From positions 868,001-932,000 of the forward strand of contig NZ_CP065027.1 of NCBI RefSeq assembly GCF_015711475.1: a stretch of 64,000 nucleotides of DNA, given 5' to 3'. The notes under the pieces are model-generated. The model did not search any database, was not told where the DNA came from, and saw nothing but the letters and a program-made list of their open reading frames with translations. The position numbers and the translations under genes were made by a program. This stretch comes from Actinomyces trachealis. Lineage in GTDB: Bacteria > Actinomycetota > Actinomycetes > Actinomycetales > Actinomycetaceae. Positions 20,680 to 30,702 of the stretch are shown here, piece after piece (positions within the stretch are counted from its first letter, which is position 1; each line of letters starts with the position of its first letter).

Positions 20680-20957
20680 ACCCGGCCGGGCGCTCACGCA
20701 CCCGGGTATCACCGGTGAGCCTCCCGGAAGAACAGGTCGGCCCCACCCGGGGCGGGCCCCAGTAGAACCAGGCGGGTGGGGCCCGCATAGCCCCCAACGA
20801 GCGGCCCCGCGCCGTCGTGGCCAGCAAGCCTGGCTACGGCACCACAGGGCAAGCGAGGTGGTACCGCGGCGCGGCGCCAAGGCCCTCACCAGGGGCACCG
20901 GCCCGCTGTCGTCCTCGTGAACCCAGGCAGTCACGAGCAAGACGCGAGGCGGACCCG
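20680..20957 (+). ncRNA. T-box riboswitch (isoleucine), translational type, before ileS
   Basis: The hallmark T-box GAGGTGGTACCGCGG lies at 20855-20869. A short stem I is formed by GCTCAC (20692-20697) and GTGAGC (20715-20720); its loop contains ATC at 20708-20710 followed by A, fitting an Ile specifier. A 7-bp hairpin CTCGTGA/TCACGAG (20914-20937) lies just ahead of the ribosome site GCGAGGCGGA. Actinobacterial ileS T-boxes act by freeing the ribosome site when uncharged tRNA-Ile binds, not by antitermination. The left boundary is approximate. Confidence 0.88.
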
Positions 20958-23900
20958 ATGGCCGACACCACCGACAACACCCCCGGCACCCACACCGGTG
21001 CTTCTTTCTACCCCCTGCACCGTCCCGGCCAGCAGGTTGACCCCGCACCCTCCTTCCCAGCAATCGAGGAAGAGATCCTGGCCTACTGGAAGGCGGACAG
21101 CACCTTCCAGGCCTCCATCGACGCCCGCCCCGCCCACAACCCCGACGGCACCCCCAACGAGTTCGTCTTCTACGACGGCCCACCCTTTGCCAACGGCCTG
21201 CCCCACTACGGGCACCTGCTGACCGGCTACGTTAAGGACGCCGTCGGCCGCTATCAGACTCAGCAGGGCCGCCGCGTAGAGCGCCGCTTCGGTTGGGACA
21301 CCCACGGGCTGCCCGCCGAGCTGGAGGCCCAGCGGCTGCTGGGCATCGAGGACGTCTCGGAGATCACCCGCCCCGGTGGAATCGGCATCGGTGCCTTCAA
21401 CGAGGAGTGCTGCACCTCCGTTCTGCGCTACACCAAGGAATGGGAGGACTATGTCACCCGTCAGGCCCGCTGGGTGGACTTTGAGGGTGACTACAAGACC
21501 CTGGACCCCGACTACATGGAGTCCGTCATCTGGGCCTTCAAAACCCTCTACGACAAGGGCCTGGCCTACCAGGGCTACCGGGTGCTGCCCTACTGCTGGC
21601 ACGACCGCACCCCCTTGAGTAACCACGAACTCAAGATGGATGACGACGTCTATCAGGACCGCCAGGACAACACCGTAACCGTCGGCATGCGCCTGACCGA
21701 GCCGCTGCTGCCCGAAGCCACCACCCCCGAACTGGTCCTGATCTGGACCACCACCCCCTGGACCCTTCCCTCCAACCTGGCTGTGGCCGTGGGCCCGGAC
21801 ATCGACTACATGGTGGTGCGCGTAGCCCCGGACCTGGACTCCCCACTGGCCGGGCAGGACGTGGTCCTGGGCGAGGCCCGCCTGGACGCCTACGCCAAGG
21901 AACTCGGCGAGCAGCCCCAGGTGCTCGCCCGGCTCAAGGGCTCCGAGCTGGTGGGACGCCGCTACCACCCGATCTTCGACTACTTCGACGACGCCGCGCA
22001 CCGGGCGGAGGGGGCCGCACCCGGCCCCAATGGCTGGACCATCATCGGCGGCGACTACGTTACCACCGAGGACGGCACCGGGCTGGTACACATCGCCCCC
22101 GCCTTCGGTGAGGACGACATGCTCGTCTGTCAGGAGGCTGGCATCAACCCGGTCCTGCCGGTCGACGACGGCGGCTGCTTCACCGCCGAGGTCCCTGACT
22201 ACCAGGGGCTGCAGGTCTTTGAGACCAACAAGCCGATTACCGTGGACCTGCGCGACGGCAGCGGCCCGCTGGCCCGGGTGGAGGCCGCCCGCCGCGCTGT
22301 CCTGGTGCAGCAGAAGAGCTACGTGCACAGCTACCCGCACTGCTGGCGCTGCCGCCAGCCCCTGATCTACAAGGCCGTCTCCAGCTGGTTCGTGAAAGTC
22401 ACCGCCATCCGCGACCGGATGGTGGAACTCAACCAGGACATCGAGTGGACCCCCGGCCACATCAAGGACGGGATTTTCGGCAACTGGCTGGCTGGGGCCC
22501 GCGACTGGTCCATCTCCCGCAACCGCTTCTGGGGCGCCCCCATCCCCGTGTGGCGCTCTGACGCCCCCGCCTACCCGCGTGAGGACGTCTACGGTTCCTT
22601 TGAGGAGCTGGAGCGGGACTTCGGGGTGGAGGCCAAGGACCTGCACCGGCCCTTCATCGACACCCTGGTGCGCCCCAACCCGGATGACCCCACGGGCCGC
22701 TCCATGATGCGCCGTATCCCCGACGTGCTGGACTGCTGGTTCGAGTCCGGGTCCATGCCCTTCGCCCAGGTGCACTACCCCTTTGAGAACGTCGAGTGGT
22801 TCGAGTCCCACAACCCGGGGGACTTTATCGTGGAGTACATCGGGCAGACCCGCGGCTGGTTCTACACGCTGCACGTGTTGGCCACCGCCCTGTTCGACCG
22901 TCCCGCCTTCCGCACCTGCGTCTCCCACGGCATCCTGCTGGGCGACGACGGCGCCAAGATGAGCAAGTCCCTGCGCAACTACCCCGACGTCAACATGGTC
23001 TTTAACCGGGACGGCGCCGACGCTATGCGCTGGTTCCTGCTGTCCAGCCCTGTGGTGCGCGGCGGGAACCTGGCGGTCAAGGATAAGGCCATCCGGGACA
23101 CGGTGCGTCAGGTCCTGCTGCCGCTGTGGAACACCTGGTACTTCTTCGCGCTCTACGCGGGGCAGGCCGGTGACGGCGCGGGCTACATCACCAAGGGTGT
23201 GGACCTTGAGGATGTGAGCCTGTTTGGGCCGCGTGGCGGCCTTCATGTCATGGACCGCTACGTGTTGGCCCGCACCAAGGACCTGGCCGCCACCGTGGCC
23301 GCCCAGATGGACGCCTACGACGTCACCGGTGCCACCGCGACCATCCGCGAGTTCATGGACGTGCTGACCAACTGGTACCTGCGCACCTCCCGGTCCCGCT
23401 TCACCGACGCCGACCCCGCTGTCCACCGGTCGGCCTTCGACACCCTGGCTACGGTGCTGCGGGTGCTCACCCAGGTGATGGCTCCGCTCGCCCCGCTGGT
23501 CAGCGAGGAGATCTACCGGGGGTTGACGGGGGAGCGCTCCGTGCACCTGACCGACTGGCCGGTGTTTCCCGGGCACGTCGCGGACGCTGGCCTGGTCGCT
23601 GCCATGGATGAGGCCCGCGACGCCGTCTCCGCTGCCTTAGGGCTGCGCAAGGTGGAGAAGCTGCGGGTGCGCCAGCCCCTGCGCTCCCTGACCGTGGCCA
23701 CCACCGACCCGGCGGGCCTGGCGCCCTTCCGAACGCTGATCGGTGAGGAGGTCAACGTCAAGGAGGTGCGGGTCCTGGACGCTGCCGACGCCGGTTATGA
23801 GGTCACTGAGCAGCTGGTGCTCAACCCGCGTGCCTTCACCCCTGAGGTGCGCAAGCTGACCTCCCGGCTCTTCGCCGCCGTCAAGGCCGGGGAGTGGGAG

Positions 23901-24317
23901 CTGACGGAGGACGGCGACGTGCGCTTCGACGGCGTGCTGCTGGAGGGCACCCCCGTGGTCCTGGAGGCTGAGGATTCAGCCTTCACCCTGGCCAGCCGCA
24001 TCGACCTGGAGGACGACTCGCTGGCCGCCACCATGCTCGGCTCCGGGGCCTTCGTGGTGCTGGACACCGCCCTGGACGAGGAGCTGGAGGCGGAGGGCTG
24101 GGCCCGTGACCTGGTGCGCCTGGTCATGGACGAGCGCAAGGCCACGGGCATGCAGATAGGCGAGCCAATCCGTCTGACCTTGACCGTGCCCGTGGACAAG
24201 GAGGCCTGGACCGGCGCCTACCTGGACCTCATCAAGGCGGAGACGAGCTGTGTGGCCGCGGGTGTCGTGGCCGACCCCGCCGTCGGTGAGCCTACGGCTG
24301 AGGTCTCCCGCGCCTAA
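20958..24317 (+). CDS. ileS: Isoleucyl-tRNA synthetase
   Basis: A 1119-residue class Ia synthetase. HIGH appears as [17 protein letters not shown] as [12 protein letters not shown], and the editing domain contains [15 protein letters not shown]. The size and lack of a C-terminal zinc finger fit the eukaryote-like IleS type common in actinobacteria. ATG 20958 follows GCGAGGCGGA; the open frame continues upstream through the T-box, so an annotated start at 20817 would be wrong. It is controlled by the leader riboswitch and ends before a strong hairpin. Confidence 0.96.
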   Translation: MADTTDNTPGTHTGASFYPLHRPGQQVDPAPSFPAIEEEILAYWKADSTFQASIDARPAHNPDGTPNEFVFYDGPPFANGLPHYGHLLTGYVKDAVGRYQTQQGRRVERRFGWDTHGLPAELEAQRLLGIEDVSEITRPGGIGIGAFNEECCTSVLRYTKEWEDYVTRQARWVDFEGDYKTLDPDYMESVIWAFKTLYDKGLAYQGYRVLPYCWHDRTPLSNHELKMDDDVYQDRQDNTVTVGMRLTEPLLPEATTPELVLIWTTTPWTLPSNLAVAVGPDIDYMVVRVAPDLDSPLAGQDVVLGEARLDAYAKELGEQPQVLARLKGSELVGRRYHPIFDYFDDAAHRAEGAAPGPNGWTIIGGDYVTTEDGTGLVHIAPAFGEDDMLVCQEAGINPVLPVDDGGCFTAEVPDYQGLQVFETNKPITVDLRDGSGPLARVEAARRAVLVQQKSYVHSYPHCWRCRQPLIYKAVSSWFVKVTAIRDRMVELNQDIEWTPGHIKDGIFGNWLAGARDWSISRNRFWGAPIPVWRSDAPAYPREDVYGSFEELERDFGVEAKDLHRPFIDTLVRPNPDDPTGRSMMRRIPDVLDCWFESGSMPFAQVHYPFENVEWFESHNPGDFIVEYIGQTRGWFYTLHVLATALFDRPAFRTCVSHGILLGDDGAKMSKSLRNYPDVNMVFNRDGADAMRWFLLSSPVVRGGNLAVKDKAIRDTVRQVLLPLWNTWYFFALYAGQAGDGAGYITKGVDLEDVSLFGPRGGLHVMDRYVLARTKDLAATVAAQMDAYDVTGATATIREFMDVLTNWYLRTSRSRFTDADPAVHRSAFDTLATVLRVLTQVMAPLAPLVSEEIYRGLTGERSVHLTDWPVFPGHVADAGLVAAMDEARDAVSAALGLRKVEKLRVRQPLRSLTVATTDPAGLAPFRTLIGEEVNVKEVRVLDAADAGYEVTEQLVLNPRAFTPEVRKLTSRLFAAVKAGEWELTEDGDVRFDGVLLEGTPVVLEAEDSAFTLASRIDLEDDSLAATMLGSGAFVVLDTALDEELEAEGWARDLVRLVMDERKATGMQIGEPIRLTLTVPVDKEAWTGAYLDLIKAETSCVAAGVVADPAVGEPTAEVSRA

Positions 24318-24369
24318 GCGCGGGCGGCGACGAGTCGGCCCGGCCCCGCCGCAGTCTCAACGGCGACAG

Positions 24370-24411
24370 CGGCGAGGGTCCCTCCGGTCATCACCGCAGG
24401 GACCCTCGCCG
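24370..24411. terminator. Terminator hairpin between ileS and a convergent small gene
   Basis: CGGCGAGGGTCCCT (24370-24383) pairs perfectly with AGGGACCCTCGCCG (24398-24411). It serves ileS and possibly the leftward gene ending at 24420. Confidence 0.8.
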
Positions 24412-24419
24412 TACCCGTC

Positions 24420-24614
24420 TCAGCGCTTGCGCTGGTCGAAGAGGAGGAACACGACGGTCGCCATGATCAGGGTGGAGGACACTGCTCCGAGCGGTGACGA
24501 GTCGGTGCCATTCAGTGACATGACCAAGGCGATGATGCTGGTGACCAGGCCGACGATGGCGAGGATGAGGATGACCGCCCGCGCGGCGTGACCTTTCTTG
24601 GGGACGCGGTTCAT
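24420..24614 (-). CDS. Small two-helix membrane protein, unknown
   Basis: A 64-residue basic-flanked protein with two predicted membrane helices, roughly residues 13-34 (AVILILAIVGLVTSIIALVM) and 42-59 (LGAVSSTLIMATVVFLLF), ending in DQRKR. I do not recognise a family. It lies 13 bp after a small exported-protein gene on the same strand, so they are probably co-transcribed. A toxin/immunity or bacteriocin/immunity pair has this layout, but nothing in the sequence proves it. Confidence 0.6.
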   Translation of the reverse strand: MNRVPKKGHAARAVILILAIVGLVTSIIALVMSLNGTDSSPLGAVSSTLIMATVVFLLFDQRKR

Positions 24615-24627
24615 AATGATCGCCGAC

Positions 24628-24993
24628 TTATTGTGCCCAGCAGACGGGAACAGCGGCAGGGGTGACGTACACCTTGATCCCCCTTCCCCAGGAATTGCAG
24701 AGACCGTAGATGCTGCCTGTTATGACGAGCGCCGAGGCGATTGCGCTAGCGCCGACCGCGCCTATACCAGTCCAGCTTGTAAGCAGTCCAGCAATTCCGG
24801 CAACGCCGAGGGCGTCGTTGAGGAGGAATCCGTCGTCTGTTAGATATTCGTTCACGGCGGTGTATGAATCCGCAACTGACCTCTCCATTTCGGCGGCGGT
24901 CGCAGGTGCTCCCGTCTAGAGCGCCATGAGTGCGACAGGGATGAATGCAAGTGGATGTCTGTAGGAGCGGGCGCGTAGGGCCATGCTGAGCAT
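24628..24993 (-). pseudogene. Small exported protein gene interrupted by an amber codon
   Basis: From ATG 24993 (site GGAAGGATCAG) the frame encodes a signal peptide, MLSMALRARSYRHPLAFIPV then ALMAL, followed by TAG at 24916-24918. The same frame continues without break as TGAPATAAEMERSVADSY and on to residue 121, with a likely signal-peptidase site at ATAA. The mature part is hydrophobic and Gly/Ala-rich (DALGVAGIAGLLTSWTGIGA) with two Cys near the end (LCNSWGRG, VPVCWAQ). Unless suppressed or a sequencing error, only an unexported fragment from Met 24888 could be made. A bacteriocin-like nature is speculation. Confidence 0.6.
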
Positions 24994-25310
24994 GGTCTGA
25001 TCCTTCCGGTTTGAGAAATGCTTGGTCGCAAACTCGCGCAGAGTGAACTGCGCCACTACGTTAACAGAATCTGGGAGTCAGTGGGCTTTATGAGTGAGGG
25101 GGAGGTTAGCCCTGCTGTCCGGTGGAACTGACTCCAGACAGCTGTCGTGAGCCCACCTTGAGGGGGCGTCGAGCATGAGGACGGCTACGAGCTTGGCGAG
25201 GGCACCCCCGAGGCCAGGTCGCAGCCAGACACGCTCCGCAGGCTGAAGCTGAAGCCCGACTCACCGCTGAAAGCAACCACGCCAGGTCCACCCCGGCCCT
25301 CAGGAGCACC

Positions 25311-25625
25311 TCAACGCTTGCGCGGCGCCGGGACCTGTGACCACATGGCCTCAAGCACCTCAATGAGCTCTCCGGCCTCCTGCTCGTCTTCGGGCAGTGG
25401 CAGGCGGAGGGCCGGTCTGGCCCCCGGGTAAGGCTCCTCCAGCGGGGCGTCCGGCACCGCCTTGCGCACGGCGGGCACGTCCTTGAGCAGCAGGCGCTCG
25501 TCGGAGAGGCCGCCGACCACCCGCTCACGCCAGTACAGGACATCCTCGCTCATCATGGCACGGGCCCGCGCCTCAGGCCCCAGCAGCTCTGTGAGCGATG
25601 CGATGGTCTGCGCCGAGGTTGCCAT
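25311..25625 (-). CDS. Conserved hypothetical protein, acidic, 104 residues
   Basis: A soluble 104-residue protein with no membrane segment. It starts MATSAQTIASLTELLGPEAR, has a Pro/Leu-rich middle (ARPALRLPLPEDEQEAGE) and ends in AMWSQVPAPRKR. No domain is recognised. It is divergent from folC with about 60 bp between the starts. The frame is preferred over overlapping alternatives because its codon use matches neighbouring core genes. Confidence 0.6.
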   Translation of the reverse strand: MATSAQTIASLTELLGPEARARAMMSEDVLYWRERVVGGLSDERLLLKDVPAVRKAVPDAPLEEPYPGARPALRLPLPEDEQEAGELIEVLEAMWSQVPAPRKR

Positions 25626-25688
25626 GCTTCTAGCGTAGCTGCGGCGTCGTTAGGCTGTGCGCGGTCCACCAACAGGGGAGAGCAGTAG

Positions 25689-27590
25689 ATGAGCAGCGAG
25701 CACAAGCACCACGCCGACCAACCCAGCCAGCAGGCCGACGGCAACCACCCCGGTGCCGCCTTCGGCATTCCCGCGGGCGCCACCGGCGAGGAGGTCGTGG
25801 ACGCCATCTTCAACCCCGCAGGCCCCGACGGCGGGGTAGACCCCGAGCTGCTGCCCTACCTGAAGGCCGCCGACTCCGAGGACAGCCTGTCCATTGCGGA
25901 GGTCCGTGAGGCCGGACGTGCCGCCGCTGAGCGCGAGCAGGAGGCGGAGGACGAGCGCCTAGCCGCCCTGCGCGAGCTCGTGGCCCACAACCTGATCCCC
26001 GGCGGGGACCTAGCCCGACTGGACGAACTCCTGGCCGAGGTGGACGCCGACGACAGCGACGACTGGAACGACTGGGAGCCCGTCCTACCGGACTCGGCTG
26101 CCTCCGCCGCCAGCAGCGCCTCAGCCCGCAGCGCCGATGAGGCTGACGACGCCACCGCCGACCACGGGCGCGGCGGGTCGGCCCACACCACCGCCCTGCT
26201 GGAGGCTCGCCGTCGCAGCGTCATCGCCCAGCGGATGCGTGAGGTGGAGGCGGAGATCCTCTCCCGGGCCCCCGAGCACCAGATCCAGCCCTCCCTGGAG
26301 CGGGTGGAAGCCGTGCTGGACATTATCGGCAACCCGGAGCATGCCTACCGCGTGGTGCACGTGACCGGCACCAACGGCAAAACCTCCACCGCCCGCATGG
26401 TCGAGCGCCTCCTGGCCACCACCGGCCTGCGCACGGGCCGCTTCACCAGCCCTCACCTGGCCACGATCCGCGAGCGCATCAGCCTGGACGGGGAGCCCAT
26501 CAGTGAGGAGGGCTTTATCGCGGCCTGGGAGGACGTGGTCCCCTACATCGCCATGGTTGACCAGGACAGCCAGGCCAAGGGCGGGCCGCGCCTGAGCTTC
26601 TTTGAGGTGCTCACGGTCATGGCGCTGGCGGCCTTTGCCGACTACCCCGTGGACGTGGCGGTGATTGAGGTCGGCATGGGCGGGCGCTGGGACGCCACTA
26701 ATGTGGTCGCCTCCCAGGTGGAGGTCATCACCCCGATCGGGTTGGACCACACCAGGTGGCTGGGGGACAGCCTCACCGCGATTGCCACCGAGAAGGCTGG
26801 GATCATCAAGGACGGCGCCACCCTGGTCACCGCCCGGCAGCCTGCGGAGGTGCTCGCTCCGATCACCGAGGCCGCGCAGGAACACGGTGTCATCTGGCGC
26901 CGCGAGGTGGACCCTGAACTGGAGCCGGGTACGCCTGAGGCTGGTGAGCTGGAGGTCATGGACCGTGAGATCGCCGTGGGCGGCCAGCTGGTCACCCTGC
27001 GCACGGCCGCCGGTGTTTATGAGGACGTGTTCGTCCCCCTGCACGGGGAGTACCAGGCGCATAACGCGCTGCTGGCCCTGGCCGCCGCTGAGGCCCTGTT
27101 TGGTGGTCAGTTGCTGCCCGCAAAGATCGTGGAGGAGGGCTTCGCTTCCGTGACCAGCCCCGGGCGCCTGGAGGTGGTGCGTTCCTCACCCACGGTCCTA
27201 GTGGATGCCGGACATAACCCCCACGGGGTGGCTGCCCTGCGGGAAGCGGTGGAGGAGGTCTTCGGTTTCAAGCATCTGGTGGCGGTGCTCGGGCTCATGG
27301 CGGACAAGGACCTGGAGGGGGTGCTGGCCGAGCTGGAGCCCTTCTGCGAGGCGGTGGTCTGCGTGCCCGTGGACTCGCCGCGTGCGGCCACGCCCGAGGA
27401 TCTGGCAGTAGTGGCGCGGGAGGTCTTCGGGGCTGACCGGGTGCAGGTGGCTGAGAGCCTGGCTGAGGGCGTGGAGCGGGCCCAAGAGATCGCTGAGGCG
27501 CACGAAGACCCGCTGCCTGCCTCCGGTGTGCTGATCTGTGGATCAGTGGTGCTGGCTGCGGAGGCCCGGGGCCTGTTCGGTCGGGCCTGA
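25689..27590 (+). CDS. folC: Folylpolyglutamate synthase/dihydrofolate synthase, N-terminally extended
   Basis: A Mur-ligase family enzyme adding glutamate to dihydropteroate or folate. The P-loop VTGTNGKTSTARM begins near residue 225; GRFTSPHLATIRERI, EVGMGGRWDATNV and VDAGHNPHG follow in the normal order. Total length is 633 residues against about 430-450 for the family: some 190 acidic, Ala-rich residues precede the catalytic core, with no recognisable fold. The start AGGGGAGAGCAGTAG-ATG is well placed, so the extension appears real. It sits before ndk, a frequent actinobacterial neighbour. Confidence 0.92.
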   Translation: MSSEHKHHADQPSQQADGNHPGAAFGIPAGATGEEVVDAIFNPAGPDGGVDPELLPYLKAADSEDSLSIAEVREAGRAAAEREQEAEDERLAALRELVAHNLIPGGDLARLDELLAEVDADDSDDWNDWEPVLPDSAASAASSASARSADEADDATADHGRGGSAHTTALLEARRRSVIAQRMREVEAEILSRAPEHQIQPSLERVEAVLDIIGNPEHAYRVVHVTGTNGKTSTARMVERLLATTGLRTGRFTSPHLATIRERISLDGEPISEEGFIAAWEDVVPYIAMVDQDSQAKGGPRLSFFEVLTVMALAAFADYPVDVAVIEVGMGGRWDATNVVASQVEVITPIGLDHTRWLGDSLTAIATEKAGIIKDGATLVTARQPAEVLAPITEAAQEHGVIWRREVDPELEPGTPEAGELEVMDREIAVGGQLVTLRTAAGVYEDVFVPLHGEYQAHNALLALAAAEALFGGQLLPAKIVEEGFASVTSPGRLEVVRSSPTVLVDAGHNPHGVAALREAVEEVFGFKHLVAVLGLMADKDLEGVLAELEPFCEAVVCVPVDSPRAATPEDLAVVAREVFGADRVQVAESLAEGVERAQEIAEAHEDPLPASGVLICGSVVLAAEARGLFGRA

Positions 27591-27833
27591 GCGGGCAGCA
27601 CGGGCCGTCGTCGCTGGGGTAGAGTCGATTGATGAGCTGCCGCAGGGGGCTTAACGCTTGGGTTCGCGGCTTGTAGCGCAGGTGCCCGCTCACCACTACT
27701 TCCATTTCTCTTCCCGGTGAGCCGTCAAATTGCTAGATTGCGGAATCGCGCCCCTGGGCGCCTGCCCTGGAATACCAACGACCTTGCCCTCTACCACCCC
27801 AGGGCCGCACGGCGCGAGAAAGGACCGCCAGCA

Positions 27834-28268
27834 ATGACGCCGATTCCCTCCCGTACCCTCATACTCATCAAGCCTGACGCCGTACGCCGTGGTCTGACCG
27901 GCGAGGTGCTCCGCCGCTTCGAAGCGAAGGGCTACCAGATGGTGGCCCTCCGCATGGTCCAGGCCAGCAAGCAGACGCTCGCTGAGCACTACTACGAGCA
28001 CGTCAACAAGTCCTTCTACCCCGGGGTTGAGGAGTACATGTCCTCCGGGCCGCTAGTAGCCCTCGTACTTGAGGGTCTGCGTGTGGTGGAAGGCGCACGC
28101 AGCCTCATGGGTACCACCGACCCAACCACCGCCGCACCAGGAACCATCCGTGGCGACCTGGGGCGCGACTGGGACGGTAAGACCATGGAGAACCTGGTGC
28201 ACGGCTCCGACTCGGAGGAATCCGCTGCCCGCGAGATCCCCATCTGGTTCCCTGAGCTGGCTGGCTGA
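27834..28268 (+). CDS. ndk: Nucleoside diphosphate kinase
   Basis: A 144-residue enzyme that transfers gamma-phosphate from ATP to nucleoside diphosphates through a phospho-histidine. It begins SRTLILIKPDAVRRGLTGEV and the active-site His (near residue 123) is in ENLVHGSDSEESA. The usual MGTTDP and RGDLG segments are present. ATG 27834 is chosen because the extra 39 upstream codons are unrelated to the family. A strong terminator follows directly. Confidence 0.96.
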   Translation: MTPIPSRTLILIKPDAVRRGLTGEVLRRFEAKGYQMVALRMVQASKQTLAEHYYEHVNKSFYPGVEEYMSSGPLVALVLEGLRVVEGARSLMGTTDPTTAAPGTIRGDLGRDWDGKTMENLVHGSDSEESAAREIPIWFPELAG

Positions 28269-28280
28269 CTCATGAGCAAA

Positions 28281-28312
28281 CGGTCGGGTGCGCCACAGGG
28301 CGCACCCGACCG
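28281..28312. terminator. Terminator after ndk
   Basis: CGGTCGGGTGCGCC and GGCGCACCCGACCG form a perfect 14-bp stem with an ACAG loop, 12 bp after the ndk stop. It lies between convergent genes and may serve both. Confidence 0.88.
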
Positions 28313-28338
28313 CTCTCGTGAGGGGTGAATCCAGTGGC

Positions 28339-29595
28339 TCAGGCGGAGGCCCTGCCGCCCAGCACCTCACGCAGCGGCACCCGGGCGCCGCTGCGCGTGA
28401 CCGCGCGCGTGTAGATCCGCGCCGCCAACCAGATCAGTGCCGGAAGTGCCGCTACGGCGATCAGCAGCGCCAAGGCCTGCTCGGTCCAGCTAGAGATACC
28501 AAAGACCATGCGCGCAGGCATCATGAAGGGGGAAAAGAACGGCACATAAGCCAGGACGCGCCAGTACCAGGCCTGCGGATCGTGCATGATCATGAAGATC
28601 GAGGCCATGTAAGGTGCCATGCACAGGGCGATCAGGGGCATCACGGTGGCGGACACGTCCTCCTGACGGCTTACCAGCGAGCCCGCCGCACCAAACATGA
28701 CCGAGAAAGACAGGAAACCCACCACCATCCACACCAGGACCAGCGCCAAGGTGGCGTCAAAGTTGATATCGACCTTGGGCAGCACATGCAGCACCTTGGC
28801 TGCGGTCATGCCAATCGCCGCCATCACGCCGTAGGACAAGATCACACCCGTACCGGTGCCAAGGATCTTTCCGGCCAGCAGGGAGGTGGGGCGCACGCAG
28901 GACAGGAGAATCTCCACGATGCGGCTGGCCTTCTCCTCCACGACCCCCATCGCGATGTACTGGCCCCCACCCATCAGGGTGATGAGCAGCATGATGTCTA
29001 CCGCCGTCAACAGTCCGTAACGCACTCCAAAGTCGGCGCGGTCAGTGCTTGGCGGATCCAGGACATCCACCGCCGGGGCAGCTTCCAGCAGGGAGGCGGC
29101 CACCGTGCTGGGGTCGCCGCCCAGGGCTGAGATCGTCTCCGCCAAAGCCTGCTGCTGCAGCAGCGCCGTCAGGCCGGACAAGACTGCGGTGTCAGTCTCT
29201 TCGCAGGTGGTTACCTTGGCTTTGTCAGATTCAAACGAGAGGACCATGTCCGGCAGGTGAGTTCCTTTGGGGGCATCGCCGCACAGGTTCTCCTTGCTGG
29301 GTGCTGGCGCCTCAACCACCTCAACCGGCTTACCACTGCCGGAATGCAACTGGCTCAGTGCTGGGCTGAGCGCCGTCACCGTCTGCTGGTCCACGCCGGA
29401 CAGGCCCAGGCGGTAGGGCTCATTGGCACTGCCGTTGAACCAGGCGTAGCCGATGATTCCAGCCAGCATGGCCACGAGTAGGAGGCCGTTGGCGATTAGG
29501 GAACTCTTGCGTAGCAGCTGGATACGGAATTCGCGGCCAGCTACGAGCATGATCTCACTGCTTTGGGACATGTCAGTGGAACTGGTGGTGCTCAC
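28339..29595 (-). CDS. ABC-2 type permease, NatB-like
   Basis: A 418-residue membrane protein of the ABC2_membrane_3 type. One helix lies near residues 33-53, then a large extracytoplasmic loop of about 150 residues, and a cluster of five or six helices from about residue 200 to 400. The motif GVVEEKASRIVEILLSCVRP between helices is typical for NatB/YhaP permeases. The start overlaps the ATPase stop by four bases. The pair probably exports sodium or a peptide-like compound; the substrate is not readable. Confidence 0.85.
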   Translation of the reverse strand: MSTTSSTDMSQSSEIMLVAGREFRIQLLRKSSLIANGLLLVAMLAGIIGYAWFNGSANEPYRLGLSGVDQQTVTALSPALSQLHSGSGKPVEVVEAPAPSKENLCGDAPKGTHLPDMVLSFESDKAKVTTCEETDTAVLSGLTALLQQQALAETISALGGDPSTVAASLLEAAPAVDVLDPPSTDRADFGVRYGLLTAVDIMLLITLMGGGQYIAMGVVEEKASRIVEILLSCVRPTSLLAGKILGTGTGVILSYGVMAAIGMTAAKVLHVLPKVDINFDATLALVLVWMVVGFLSFSVMFGAAGSLVSRQEDVSATVMPLIALCMAPYMASIFMIMHDPQAWYWRVLAYVPFFSPFMMPARMVFGISSWTEQALALLIAVAALPALIWLAARIYTRAVTRSGARVPLREVLGGRASA

Positions 29596-30536
29596 GCGTG
29601 CTTCTCCTCGTCGTCGTTCGCCTGTGGGGCTGCCAAAGCGTCCCGGAAAATCTCTGTCAGCGGCCTGCGCACGGGGCCAAGCTCGCGCACCGTGCCAAGA
29701 CGCTGGGCGGCAGCCAGCAGCACCTGCTCGTCAGGGCCTCCAGCGGTGATGGTCAGCCGACCGGTCGGGTCAGTGGTGGTTTCCAGAACTGGCAGAACCC
29801 CGGCCAGTTCGGCGAGCAGCTCGGCGGCCGGGGCTTTCTCCGCAACCGGGTACACAACCACGCGCCAGCGTTGTTCAGCCTTTTCTTGTAGCTGCTCAAG
29901 CGTCCCGTCGGCTATCAGCTTTCCCGAGCGGATAATGACTACCCGGTCGCACAGCCGCTCAACGACGTCTAACTGGTGGGAGGAGAACAAGGCGGGTACG
30001 CCTACCGCCGCGCGCTCCCGCAGCACCCCGCTCATCACGTCCACCGCCACCGGGTCCAGGCCAGAGAAGGGCTCATCCAGCACCAGCATCTCAGGGGATC
30101 CCACCAGGGCGGCGGCCAGCTGGACGCGCTGCTGGTTGCCCAGGGAGAGCTTCTGCACCTCGTCACCGGCCCGCGCTGCCACCCCTAGGCGCTCCATCCA
30201 GTCCTGGGCAGCGCTCTGGGCCGAGTTCTTGCTGATGCCATGCAGTCGGGCCAGATATCGCAGCTGCTCACCAACCTTCATCTTGGGGTAAAGGCCACGT
30301 TCCTCAGGCATGTAACCGATGCGACGGCGGAGCGTGGCATCCAGCGGTTTGCCGTTCCAGGTCACGGTGCCTTCGTCAGTAGCCAGCACGCCCATAACAA
30401 TGCGCATGGTGGTTGACTTCCCCGCGCCGTTGGCGCCCACGAAGCCGACGATCTCGCCGTCCTCCAAGCGCAGGGACAGGTCGTCCAGGGCCTGCACGGT
30501 TCCAAACCGTTTGGAGAGGTGGCGGATGTCTAGCAC
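29592..30536 (-). CDS. ABC transporter ATP-binding protein, NatA-like
   Basis: A 314-residue ATPase with Walker A GANGAGKST, signature LSLGNQQRVQLAAAL and Walker B MLVLDEPFSGLDP. The Gly-Asn variant of the signature (SLGNQQR) and a C-terminal domain of about 90 residues are typical of the NatA/YhaQ group. It is the first gene of a two-gene operon with the permease that overlaps its end. Confidence 0.88.
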   Translation of the reverse strand: MLDIRHLSKRFGTVQALDDLSLRLEDGEIVGFVGANGAGKSTTMRIVMGVLATDEGTVTWNGKPLDATLRRRIGYMPEERGLYPKMKVGEQLRYLARLHGISKNSAQSAAQDWMERLGVAARAGDEVQKLSLGNQQRVQLAAALVGSPEMLVLDEPFSGLDPVAVDVMSGVLRERAAVGVPALFSSHQLDVVERLCDRVVIIRSGKLIADGTLEQLQEKAEQRWRVVVYPVAEKAPAAELLAELAGVLPVLETTTDPTGRLTITAGGPDEQVLLAAAQRLGTVRELGPVRRPLTEIFRDALAAPQANDDEEKHA

Positions 30537-30702
30537 AGCTGGCTCCTCCTGTGGAAACGAATACCGAAAGAATGATTGACATAGGCGGGAGTGTCAAGTG
30601 GACTTGTCATGTGGGTGTGGGGCCAGCCTCGCGGGCAGTGCCGCAGGTGGCATCATCCCCGGGTAGGAAACCGGGGCCCGCGCACGGGGCTATCGTGACG
30701 GC

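Noticed and set aside
19804..21183. A 459-codon minus-strand frame over the SDR gene and ileS leader.
   Set aside because: It is Arg/Gly-rich, runs opposite a clear SDR gene and the T-box, and has no recognisable motif.
20931..23576. An 881-codon open frame on the minus strand opposite ileS.
   Set aside because: It is the antisense shadow of a verified synthetase gene; Gly/Val/His-rich composition and no domain.
25106..25543. A 145-codon minus-strand frame overlapping the small gene near folC.
   Set aside because: Its Arg/Ser/Cys-rich composition is atypical; the 25311-25625 frame is a better coding candidate.
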